Positions 33,753 through 40,663 of a stretch of DNA of 64,000 bases are shown in pieces (position 1 is the first letter of the stretch; each line of letters starts with the position of its first letter). A program made the position numbers and the translations under genes. Origin of the DNA: Armatimonadota bacterium (GTDB lineage Bacteria; Sysuimicrobiota; Sysuimicrobiia; Sysuimicrobiales; Humicultoraceae); the NCBI GenBank assembly GCA_031081715.1, contig JAVHMA010000007.1, positions 31,902-95,901 of the forward strand, read 5' to 3'. The notes beneath the pieces are model-generated. The model saw nothing but the letters and a program-made list of their open reading frames with translations, was not told where the DNA came from and searched no databases.

Positions 33753-35195
33753 GTGATCCGGTTCACGTTACGCCGGAAGTTCATCCTGGCCTTCGTCGGG
33801 CTGGCCTTGCTGTTCGCCGCGACCTTCGGCACCCTGGCGCTGTACCGGCTGCGCGAGGCGCTGACCGGGCAGGTCCAGATCCGAGCCAAGGTGGTCGCCG
33901 AGGAACTGGCGCGGGAGTCCTCGCGCTTCCTCGCCACGCCCGAGGGACAGACGGAGACGCCGCAGAGCAGCCGGCTGACTCGGCGGCTCGTGGCCGGCAC
34001 CGTGCTCTACGCCCAGATCATCAAGGACGGCCGGGTGCGGTTCACCGACGGGCAGGACTGGCTGGCGACCCCCACGGAGGGGCGGCTGACCCAGCCCTTC
34101 GTGATGGTACGGCGCGTCACCCCCGCCGGTGCGGGGTACCTGGATCTATTCCGCGCGATCCCGGAGTACACCCTCGAGCGGCAGACCTACGTCCGCGTCG
34201 GGTTCCCGTTGACCGAGGTAGACGCTGCCATCCGGGCGGAACGGCCGCGGATCGCGCTGGCCAGCCTGCTGATGGCCGCCGCGGGCATCGGGGCCGCGTT
34301 CGTGCTCCAGCGGGCCATCGTGGACCCGGTCTACCGGATGATCCGCGGCATCCGGGACCTGCGCCGGGGCGACTACTCGGCGCGCGTGACCATGCGGACC
34401 ACCGACGAGCTGCGCCGGCTCGCGGACGAGTTCAACGCCATGGCCGACGCGATTCAGGCGCGGGACGCCGAGCTCGCCCGCGTCAACGAAGCACTGCAGA
34501 GGGCCAACCGGATCAAGGACGAGTTCTCCGCGGCCATGAGCCACGAGCTCAAGACCCCGCTGCACGCGATCCGGGCGTACGCGCAGCTCCTGCTCGAAGG
34601 GATCGACGGGCCGCTCGCCGAGGCGCAGCGGCGGGACGTGGAGGCGATCCTGGCCGCCGGCGACCACCTGCACCACCTCATCGAGGGCATCCTCCGGTAC
34701 TCGGCGCTGGAGGCCGGCGCGCTCGAGCCGCGCATCGCCGACGTGGACGCCGCGGCGGTCATCGAGCAGGCGCGCAAGAACGTCGCCCACCTGGCCCGGT
34801 CCAAGGGGCTGCCGATCGAGACCCGGGCGGCGGACAACCTGGTGGTGCGCGCGGACGAGACCATGCTGCGTCAGATCCTGATCAACCTGCTGCACAACGC
34901 GATCAAGTACACCACCCAGGGGGAGATCACGCTGACCACGAGCGCGCAGAACGCCCACGTCCTCTTCTCGGTGACGGACACGGGCCAGGGTATCCCGCCG
35001 GGCCACGAGCACGACGTCTTCGAGCCCTTCCGGCGAGCGGGCGACCCGTCCCGCCGCGAGGTGGACGGCATCGGGCTCGGGCTGGCCGTGGCGAAGCGCT
35101 ACGTCGAGCAGCAGGGCGGCCGCATCTGGTTCGAGCCCGCGGACGGGGGCGGCACGACCTTCCACTTCACGCTGCCGGCGGGGACCCGCCCATGA
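33753..35195 (+). CDS. Sensor histidine kinase (HAMP-HisKA-HATPase)
   Basis: 480 residues from GTG 33753; the longer upstream frame crosses the terminator and the previous gene and is rejected. TM1 (about residues 9-29), an extracytoplasmic sensor of about 130 residues, TM2 (about 166-185), and HAMP (about 186-240, DPVYRMIRGIRDLRRGDYSA) follow in order. HisKA has SHELKTPLHAIRAYA with phosphoacceptor His264. The ATPase domain has NLLHNAIKYT, DTGQGIPPG and GIGLGLAVAKRYVEQQGG. The signal is unknown. The stop overlaps the regulator start as ATGA. Confidence 0.96.
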   Translation: MIRFTLRRKFILAFVGLALLFAATFGTLALYRLREALTGQVQIRAKVVAEELARESSRFLATPEGQTETPQSSRLTRRLVAGTVLYAQIIKDGRVRFTDGQDWLATPTEGRLTQPFVMVRRVTPAGAGYLDLFRAIPEYTLERQTYVRVGFPLTEVDAAIRAERPRIALASLLMAAAGIGAAFVLQRAIVDPVYRMIRGIRDLRRGDYSARVTMRTTDELRRLADEFNAMADAIQARDAELARVNEALQRANRIKDEFSAAMSHELKTPLHAIRAYAQLLLEGIDGPLAEAQRRDVEAILAAGDHLHHLIEGILRYSALEAGALEPRIADVDAAAVIEQARKNVAHLARSKGLPIETRAADNLVVRADETMLRQILINLLHNAIKYTTQGEITLTTSAQNAHVLFSVTDTGQGIPPGHEHDVFEPFRRAGDPSRREVDGIGLGLAVAKRYVEQQGGRIWFEPADGGGTTFHFTLPAGTRP

Positions 35196-35866
35196 AGATC
35201 CTGGTGGTCGAAGACGACGCCCGGTCACGGGACCTCCTGGTTCGGTACCTGACGGCGCGGGGCCATCAGGTGACCGCGGCGGAGGACGGCAGGCGAGGCC
35301 TGGAGGCCGCGAGCGAGGGCGGCGCCGACCTGGTCCTCCTGGACGTGAACCTGCCGGGCCTGGACGGCTGGGGCGTGCTCCAGACGCTGCGGACGTTCAG
35401 CCAGGTGCCCGTGATCATGGTGACCGTCCGCGATACGCCTGGGGAAAAGGTCCAGGGACTGGAAGCCGGCGCCGACGACTACATCACTAAGCCGTTCGAT
35501 CTGCGGGAGCTGGACGCCCGGATCGCCGCGGTGAGCCGCCGCTACCAGGCCGCCCCGCCGGCGGTGCTCAGCGCCGGCGGGGTCACCATCGACAACGACC
35601 GCAAGCAGGTCACGGTCCGAGGCCGACCGGTCCAGCTCTCGCCCAAGGAGTTCGATCTGCTGCGCCTGCTGGCCTCGCGGCCCGGCAAGGTGTTCTCCAC
35701 GGACGAGATCCTGGGGGTGGTGTGGCCCGGCCGCGAGGCGGCCGCCGCCGAGGACGTGAAGAAGTACATCCACATGCTGCGGAGCAAGATCGAGCGCGAC
35801 CCCGGCGACCCCGAGATTATCGTGACGGCGCGCGGGTTCGGATACCGATTCGTCGGGGACGCCTGA
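35192..35866 (+). CDS. OmpR/PhoB-family response regulator
   Basis: 224 residues. The receiver domain (1-120) has the acidic pair Glu7/Asp8-Asp9, phosphoacceptor Asp51 (LLDVNLPGLDGW), Thr in VTVR and Lys100 (YITKPFD). The winged-helix DNA-binding domain (about 128-222) has LSPKEFDLLRLLASRPGKV and VKKYIHMLRSKIE followed by GFGYRFVGD. It is the cognate regulator of the overlapping kinase. tRNA-Ser(GGA) and signal peptidase I follow. Confidence 0.97.
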   Translation: MKILVVEDDARSRDLLVRYLTARGHQVTAAEDGRRGLEAASEGGADLVLLDVNLPGLDGWGVLQTLRTFSQVPVIMVTVRDTPGEKVQGLEAGADDYITKPFDLRELDARIAAVSRRYQAAPPAVLSAGGVTIDNDRKQVTVRGRPVQLSPKEFDLLRLLASRPGKVFSTDEILGVVWPGREAAAAEDVKKYIHMLRSKIERDPGDPEIIVTARGFGYRFVGDA

Positions 35867-35898
35867 CCGGCGAGGTACGCAGCCGCGCGCGAAGCGGG

Positions 35899-35904
35899 TA
35901 TACT
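35899..35904 (+). promoter_or_regulatory. -10 element before tRNA-Ser(GGA)
   Basis: TATACT, identical to the element before the histidine kinase, lies 17 nt before the mature tRNA end; with 6-nt spacing the transcript would carry an 11-nt 5' leader. Confidence 0.45.
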
Positions 35905-35921
35905 GAAGGGGTGAGTGCCGC

Positions 35922-36016
35922 GGAGGGGTGCGAGAGCGGTTGAATCGGCACGCCTGGAGAGCGTGTAGGCTGGGCACAACCCGGCCTCGTGGGTTCAAAT
36001 CCCACCCCCTCCGCCA
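35922..36016 (+). tRNA. tRNA-Ser (anticodon GGA)
   Basis: Acceptor arms GGAGGGG (35922-35928) and CCCCTCC (36006-36012) pair. The anticodon stem CACGC/GCGTG carries the loop CTGGAGA, so the anticodon is GGA (reads UCC/UCU). A long variable arm, T arm GTGGG-TTCAAAT-CCCAC, discriminator G and encoded CCA are present. The lepB start codon follows only 23 nt later. Confidence 0.96.
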
Positions 36017-36039
36017 CCGAACGGGGTGAGGCACGGACG

Positions 36040-36588
36040 ATGCGACAGTGGTCGAGCCTGACCGACTGGGGACGCCTGGGCCGCGGCGTCCTGGACTTCG
36101 CGAAGACGCTCGTCATCGCGTTCCTGCTCGCCCAGCTCGTCATGGTGTCGGTGGCGCAGGCCTACATGGTGGACCAGTACTCGATGGAGCCCACCCTGCT
36201 GCCGCACGACCGGGTCCTGGTGAACAAGTTCCTCTACCGCCTGGGGGAGCCGCAACGGGGCGACATCGTGGTGCTGCGCTACCCGCGCGACCCGGGCCGC
36301 AACTACATCAAGCGGCTGGTGGCCGTCCCCGGCGACCGGGTCGAGATCCGGGATGGGCGGCTGCGTGTGAACGGCACGCCGATCGAAGAGATCTATGTCA
36401 ACGGCACGCCGACCGGCGACTACGGGCCGGAGGTCGTGCCCGAGGGCTCGTACTTCGTGCTGGGGGACAACCGCAACAACAGCGAGGACAGCCGGGCGTT
36501 CGGGTTCGTCAGGCGCGACCTGATCGTCGGCCGGGCGATGCTGATCTACTGGCCGCCCGCGCGGATGCGGATCCTGCGGCTGAACTAG
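36040..36588 (+). CDS. lepB: Signal peptidase I
   Basis: 182 residues from ATG 36040, the first good start after the tRNA. One N-terminal membrane segment (about residues 20-43) anchors the protein. The catalytic Ser48 is in QYSMEPTL and Lys91 is in NYIKRLVAVPGD. The late box GDNRNNSEDSRAFGFV and a conserved VLVNKFLYR segment complete the S26 family. It has the short, single-anchor form usual in Gram-positive-type bacteria. It removes signal peptides from exported proteins, such as the stalk protein of this window. It may be cotranscribed with the upstream tRNA-Ser. Confidence 0.97.
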   Translation: MRQWSSLTDWGRLGRGVLDFAKTLVIAFLLAQLVMVSVAQAYMVDQYSMEPTLLPHDRVLVNKFLYRLGEPQRGDIVVLRYPRDPGRNYIKRLVAVPGDRVEIRDGRLRVNGTPIEEIYVNGTPTGDYGPEVVPEGSYFVLGDNRNNSEDSRAFGFVRRDLIVGRAMLIYWPPARMRILRLN

Positions 36589-36596
36589 CGCGGGAC

Positions 36597-36624
36597 GCCC
36601 ACCCGGCCGCCGGCCGCTGTGGGC
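36597..36624. terminator. Possible bidirectional terminator hairpin between convergent genes
   Basis: GCCCAC (36597-36602) and GTGGGC (36619-36624) pair around a GC-only inner palindrome (CGGCCG repeats), between the lepB stop and the convergent ligase stop. There is no T run, so termination is uncertain. Confidence 0.35.
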
Positions 36625-36626
36625 CG

Positions 36627-38348
36627 CTAGTCTTCCTCCGGGGCGTCGGCGCGTCGCTCCTCGCGCTCGCGGATGTCCCGGCGCAGCGCCTTCCCAAGGA
36701 TCGTCTTGGGGATCTCCGCGACGATCTCGAACCGCCGCGGCACCTTGTAGGACGCCAGCCGCTGCGCGCAGTACTCGCGCAGCTCGCGCGTGAGCGCGCG
36801 CGCATCGGCACCGTCGCGCGGCACGACGTGCGCCACCAGCAGCTCGCCGCGGATCCGGTGGTGGACGCCGGCCACGGCCGCCTCCTTGACCCCGGGGTGC
36901 TCGTAGAGGATCTCCTCGATCTCGCGCGGGAAGACCTTGAACCCGCCGATGTTCACCATGTCCTTCTTGCGGTCCTCGATGAAGAAGAACCCGTCCACGT
37001 CCATGCGTGCGATGTCGCCGGTGTATAGCCAGCCGTCGCGGATGGTCCTCGCGGACTCGTCAGGGTTGTTCCAGTAGCCCTGCATGACCTGGGGCCCGCG
37101 GATTGCCAGCTCGCCCACCTCGTTGGGCCCCAGCGTCTTCGCCCCGGTCTCCAGGTCCACGATCTTCGCGTCGGTCGAGGGCACGGGAATGCCGATCGAG
37201 CCGCTCTTCTGCCGGCCGTAGATCGGGTTGGCGTGAGTGAGTGGCGAAGCTTCGGAGAGGCCGAACCCCTCTGTGATCCTGCCGCCGGTCAGCTCCTCGA
37301 ACCGTCGCTGGACCTCCACGGGTAACGGCGCCGACCCGGAAACGCACGCGCGGATCGACTTCAGATCGTAGCGCTCCACCTCGCGGAGCTGATTGATCGC
37401 CAGGTACATCGCCGGCACGCCGGGGAAGACCGTCGGCCGGTACTTCGGCACGGCCTCCACCACGGTCTTCACGTCGAAGAGGCGCATCAGGAGCACAATG
37501 TTGGTGGCGGCGATCGCCACCGACAGGTTCACGCAGATCGTCAGCCCGAACACATGGAAGAACGGCACCACGGAGAGGATGCGCTCGCCGCCCTCCTTGA
37601 GGTCCGTGAGCCACGACCGCGCCTGCACGCAGTTGCACACCAGGTTGCGGTGTGAGAGCGTAGCCGCCTTGGGGATGCCGGTCGTGCCGCCGGTGTACTG
37701 CAGCACCGCGGGGTCGTCCTGACTGGCCACGCCACGCCGTTCCAGACGCGGCCCGCGCAGCATCGCCCGGAACGGGACGACGCCGGGCTCATGCGGCGTG
37801 ACGTCGCCTTCCCTCTTCGCGCGCGCCAGCCCGTAGAGCAGCCGCCACTTCATCGGGAAGAAGTCGTGGACGTTGGTCAGGACCACGGTCTCGAGGTCGG
37901 TGTGCGGCCGCACCTCGCGCAGCTCTCGGTACAGCCGCGAGATGCCGATCGCGACGCGGGCGCCCGAGTCCTTCAGGTTGAACGCCAGGTCCCGGCCCTT
38001 GTAGAGCGGGTTGATCTGGACCACGACGCCGCCGGCCTTCCAGACGCCGTAGGCGGCGACGACGTACTGCGGGGAGTTGGGCAGCATGATCGCGACCCGG
38101 TCACCGGGGCGGATTCCGCGTTCGACGAGGGCGCCGGCGAACCGGTCGGTCAGCTCGTCCAGCTCGCGGTACGTGATGCGACGGTCGAAGTTCGGCCCGA
38201 CCTGGACGAGCGCGGCGTGCCCGGGGTAGCGCCGGGCGCTCTCATCGAGGAAGCCATAGATGGGATGCGTGGGGAACTCGACGGTCCGCGGCACACCCGG
38301 CTCGTAGAACGCGAACCAGGGCCGGTCTCCCGGCGTCAGCGTCGTCAC
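36627..38348 (-). CDS. Long-chain fatty acid-CoA ligase (AMP-forming)
   Basis: 573 residues from GTG 38348, preferred over upstream starts because GGGGGAG lies about 7 nt before it and because family N-termini begin here (RPWFAFYEPGVPRT). The phosphate loop YTGGTTGIPKAATLSHRN, the A5 motif GFGLSEASPLTHANP, the A7-A8 segment YTGDIARMDVDG..EDRKKD and the C-terminal lysine in PKTILGKALRRD are intact. It activates a fatty acid to acyl-CoA via acyl-AMP in the cytosol. Chain length cannot be read off. It is divergent from a secreted lipase, which could supply its substrate. Confidence 0.95.
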   Translation of the reverse strand: MTTLTPGDRPWFAFYEPGVPRTVEFPTHPIYGFLDESARRYPGHAALVQVGPNFDRRITYRELDELTDRFAGALVERGIRPGDRVAIMLPNSPQYVVAAYGVWKAGGVVVQINPLYKGRDLAFNLKDSGARVAIGISRLYRELREVRPHTDLETVVLTNVHDFFPMKWRLLYGLARAKREGDVTPHEPGVVPFRAMLRGPRLERRGVASQDDPAVLQYTGGTTGIPKAATLSHRNLVCNCVQARSWLTDLKEGGERILSVVPFFHVFGLTICVNLSVAIAATNIVLLMRLFDVKTVVEAVPKYRPTVFPGVPAMYLAINQLREVERYDLKSIRACVSGSAPLPVEVQRRFEELTGGRITEGFGLSEASPLTHANPIYGRQKSGSIGIPVPSTDAKIVDLETGAKTLGPNEVGELAIRGPQVMQGYWNNPDESARTIRDGWLYTGDIARMDVDGFFFIEDRKKDMVNIGGFKVFPREIEEILYEHPGVKEAAVAGVHHRIRGELLVAHVVPRDGADARALTRELREYCAQRLASYKVPRRFEIVAEIPKTILGKALRRDIREREERRADAPEED

Positions 38349-38470
38349 GCTAGGCTCTCCCCCTGGCCATCTGGACGGCATCGAGCCGTTCTGCGCGCCT
38401 TCCGGTGAGTCCTGCGGTGTGTCGCCGCCACGGCGGGGAACCACAGGCTGGGCCGCGAATACGGAGCGCC

Positions 38471-39280
38471 ATGGAGGCCCTGACCCGTCGTCGCTTCCTC
38501 GCGCTCGCAGCGGCCGGGACCGCCGCCGGCCTCGGCGGGGCCCTGGACCGACTGGCCGCCGCGGCCCCCGCGCCGGCCATCGACTTCACCCTCGCGGAGT
38601 TTCTGGTGGACGCCTGTGAGCTGACCTACACCATGTACCGGCGCGGGGGCGCGTTCGACCCGCCCCCGGGCTACGCGCTCGTCCACCAGTTCAGGGCGAC
38701 GGCGAAGACCGCGCCGGAGTGGTTCGGCTTCGTCATCCGGTCGGGGGCGCAGGCGGTGGTGGCGTTCCGTGGGTCGGTCACGCGGCCGGACTGGCTGGCC
38801 GACTTCGACGTGGCCCTCAAACCCTTCCCGCTCGTGGCCGGCGCGGGCCGGGCGCACGAGGGGTTCACCCTGATCTACCGGTCGTGCCGCGATGACCTCC
38901 GCGCGGTCCTGCGCGTGCTGCCGGCCGGGACGCGGCTGGTCATCACCGGCCACAGTCTGGGCGCGGCGCTGGCGACAATCTGCGCGCTGGACGTGGCGGC
39001 CAACACCGCGTTCAGCGCGCCCGTGATGTACAACTTCGGCAGCCCGCGCGTCGGCGACCAGGCTTTCGTTGACGCGTACGCGCGCCGCGTGCCCGAGAGC
39101 TGGCGGATCTACAATACCGCCGACGTGGTCACGGCGGCGCCGCCGCAGACCCTCGGCTACCGCCACGTGCCGCACGGCTACGCGCTCACCGCCCAGACCG
39201 GCCGCGCCTTCGGCCAGGGTGACCGTCCGGGCAACCACAGCCTGGTGACCTACCTGCACGGGCTGCGGATGCGGCGATGA
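38471..39280 (+). CDS. Class 3 lipase with Tat-type signal
   Basis: 269 residues from ATG 38471. The N-terminus has TRRRFLALAAAG, a twin-arginine-type signal ending near residue 35. The alpha/beta-hydrolase core shows VVAFRGSVTRPDWLADFDV (oxyanion region), nucleophile elbow GHSLGAALAT (Ser162), NFGSPRVGDQAF, Asp218 in YNTADVV and His256 in GNHSLVTYLHGL. The complete Ser-Asp-His triad suggests an active, exported triacylglycerol or phospholipid lipase. The acyl-CoA ligase gene lies about 120 nt away on the other strand. Confidence 0.93.
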   Translation: MEALTRRRFLALAAAGTAAGLGGALDRLAAAAPAPAIDFTLAEFLVDACELTYTMYRRGGAFDPPPGYALVHQFRATAKTAPEWFGFVIRSGAQAVVAFRGSVTRPDWLADFDVALKPFPLVAGAGRAHEGFTLIYRSCRDDLRAVLRVLPAGTRLVITGHSLGAALATICALDVAANTAFSAPVMYNFGSPRVGDQAFVDAYARRVPESWRIYNTADVVTAAPPQTLGYRHVPHGYALTAQTGRAFGQGDRPGNHSLVTYLHGLRMRR

Positions 39281-39444
39281 TCATCCCGCCAGGAGCAGAG
39301 CGCCCCACACCAGGAGGCCCACGCCGGTGGGCCGTGTCACCCGGTGGCCCCAGCGCGTGACGCGCGGCGAACAGGTATGTACCCGGTGGACGGCTGGCGA
39401 TCCGGTTTATCCCGATGGGCGGTGTCCGCGCGGGCAGTCCGTGC

Positions 39445-39450
39445 TAAGAT
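39445..39450 (+). promoter_or_regulatory. -10 element of the SRP RNA gene
   Basis: TAAGAT ends 6 nt before the first paired base of the SRP RNA at 39457. It serves as the internal reference for -10-to-start spacing in this genome. No clear -35 is seen. The rest of the 176-nt gap after the lipase gene shows nothing definite. Confidence 0.55.
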
Positions 39451-39456
39451 GGCCCT

Positions 39457-39727
39457 GGCCGTGCTAGGTGGGGAGCTAGCGGTTCCCTGTAACCCGCAAT
39501 CCGCTACAGCGGGGCTGAACTCCCGTCCGAAGGCGGCGTTCCGTGGGGTCTGGCTCGCGCGCGCAGCGACGAAGGCCGGGTCCTGTGCAACGGGAACTGA
39601 CCAACCCCGCCAGGCCCGGAAGGGAGCAACGGTACGTCAGCCGCCCCGTGTGCCGCAGGGACACCTGGCCGGAGCCGGCGGCGCGGGTACCGCCCGGGGG
39701 GCGTCCGTCGACGGCGGGTGCACGGCC
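39457..39727 (+). ncRNA. ffs: Signal recognition particle RNA, large form with Alu domain
   Basis: The 5' GGCCGTGC (39457-39464) pairs with GCACGGCC at the 3' end (39720-39727). The S-domain tetraloop helix reads GCCAGGCCCGGAAGGGAGCA (about 39610-39630), the universal SRP54 (Ffh) binding site with GGAA-type loop. The 5' part, GTGCTAGGTGGGGAGCTAGC followed by CCCGCAATCCGCT, is the conserved Alu-domain sequence of large bacterial SRP RNAs. At about 271 nt it is the Bacillus/Thermus-type, not the 4.5S form. The ends are set by pairing, so a few nucleotides are uncertain. Confidence 0.95.
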
Positions 39728-39737
39728 TGACTCTGAA

Positions 39738-40652
39738 TCAGCCCAGCCGCGCGTGCGGGACGAGCGCCGCGTACACCGCCCGGCACGCCGGCGTGGGCAC
39801 ACCGGCTGCCTCGCCGTAGCGCACGACCGCGCCGTGCAGCGCCTCGATCTCCAACCGCTTCCCGTGGGTCAGGTCGTAGTACAGCGACGAGGTGACGTGC
39901 GGCTCGACCCGCTGCGCCAGGGCGAGGTGCTGCGCGACAACCCCGTCGTCCAGGCGCACGCCGCGCGCGCGGCCCACGGCCACGACCTCCTCCAGGATCT
40001 GCCGGAACATCGCCCAGGCGGGCGGGTGCGCGCGGATCGCGCCGATGGGAAGACGCGTCAGCGCGGTCATGCCGGCCTGCGCGCAGATGTATGCGAACTT
40101 CACCCACTTCTCGCGGGCGACGTCTTCCGACGCCGCCGCCGGGATGCCCGCGTCCTGCATCGTCTGCGCCAGCCGGCCGGCGCGCCCGCTGGCGCCTCCC
40201 CGCCACTCGCCCAGGATCAGCGTCCGCGGGCCGCCCGTCTGCTCGACCAGCCCCGGCTCCACGATGGTCGTCAGGATGTAGACCACGCCGCCCAGCACAC
40301 GGTCCCGGCCGTAGAGTTCGGCTAGGACCTCCTCGTTGTCCACGCCGTTCTGCAGCGACAGGATCGGCGTCTGAGGACCGACCACCGGACGCATCGAGTC
40401 GGCCGCGGCGCGCGTGTCGTACGACTTCACCGTGAAGAGCACCAGGTCGGCCGGCACCTCCGGCGGCCGGTCGGTCGCGGAGGCGGGCGCGAACACCTCG
40501 CCGTGCACGGTACGCAGCCGCAGCCCGCCCTGCCGCCGCAACGCGTCCAGGTGTTCGCCGCGCGCGACGAAGGTGACGTCGTGACCGGCGGCGGCCAGCA
40601 TCCCGCCGTAGTACCCGCCGACCCCACCGGCGCCGATGACGGTGACGCGCAT
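39738..40652 (-). CDS. 2-dehydropantoate 2-reductase (ketopantoate reductase family)
   Basis: 304 residues from ATG 40652; the longer upstream frame runs through the Lon gene. The NADP site is MRVTVIGAGGVGGYYGGMLA. FTVKSYDT, SLQNGVDNEEVL, the catalytic lysine in EKWVKFAYICAQAG and the C-terminal SLYYDLTHGKRLEIEAL match the ApbA/PanE family. It would reduce 2-dehydropantoate to pantoate for CoA synthesis, but paralogues act on other 2-oxo acids, so the panE assignment is probable and not proven. It lies 11 nt after the Lon-like gene stop and converges on the SRP RNA gene. Confidence 0.93.
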   Translation of the reverse strand: MRVTVIGAGGVGGYYGGMLAAAGHDVTFVARGEHLDALRRQGGLRLRTVHGEVFAPASATDRPPEVPADLVLFTVKSYDTRAAADSMRPVVGPQTPILSLQNGVDNEEVLAELYGRDRVLGGVVYILTTIVEPGLVEQTGGPRTLILGEWRGGASGRAGRLAQTMQDAGIPAAASEDVAREKWVKFAYICAQAGMTALTRLPIGAIRAHPPAWAMFRQILEEVVAVGRARGVRLDDGVVAQHLALAQRVEPHVTSSLYYDLTHGKRLEIEALHGAVVRYGEAAGVPTPACRAVYAALVPHARLG

Positions 40653-40663
40653 GCGCGGGGGCC

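Noticed and set aside
39281..39340. 19-codon minus-strand ORF with a hydrophobic product after the lipase gene
   Set aside because: It is too short to support, has no visible promoter or ribosome site, and may be a gene remnant or chance.
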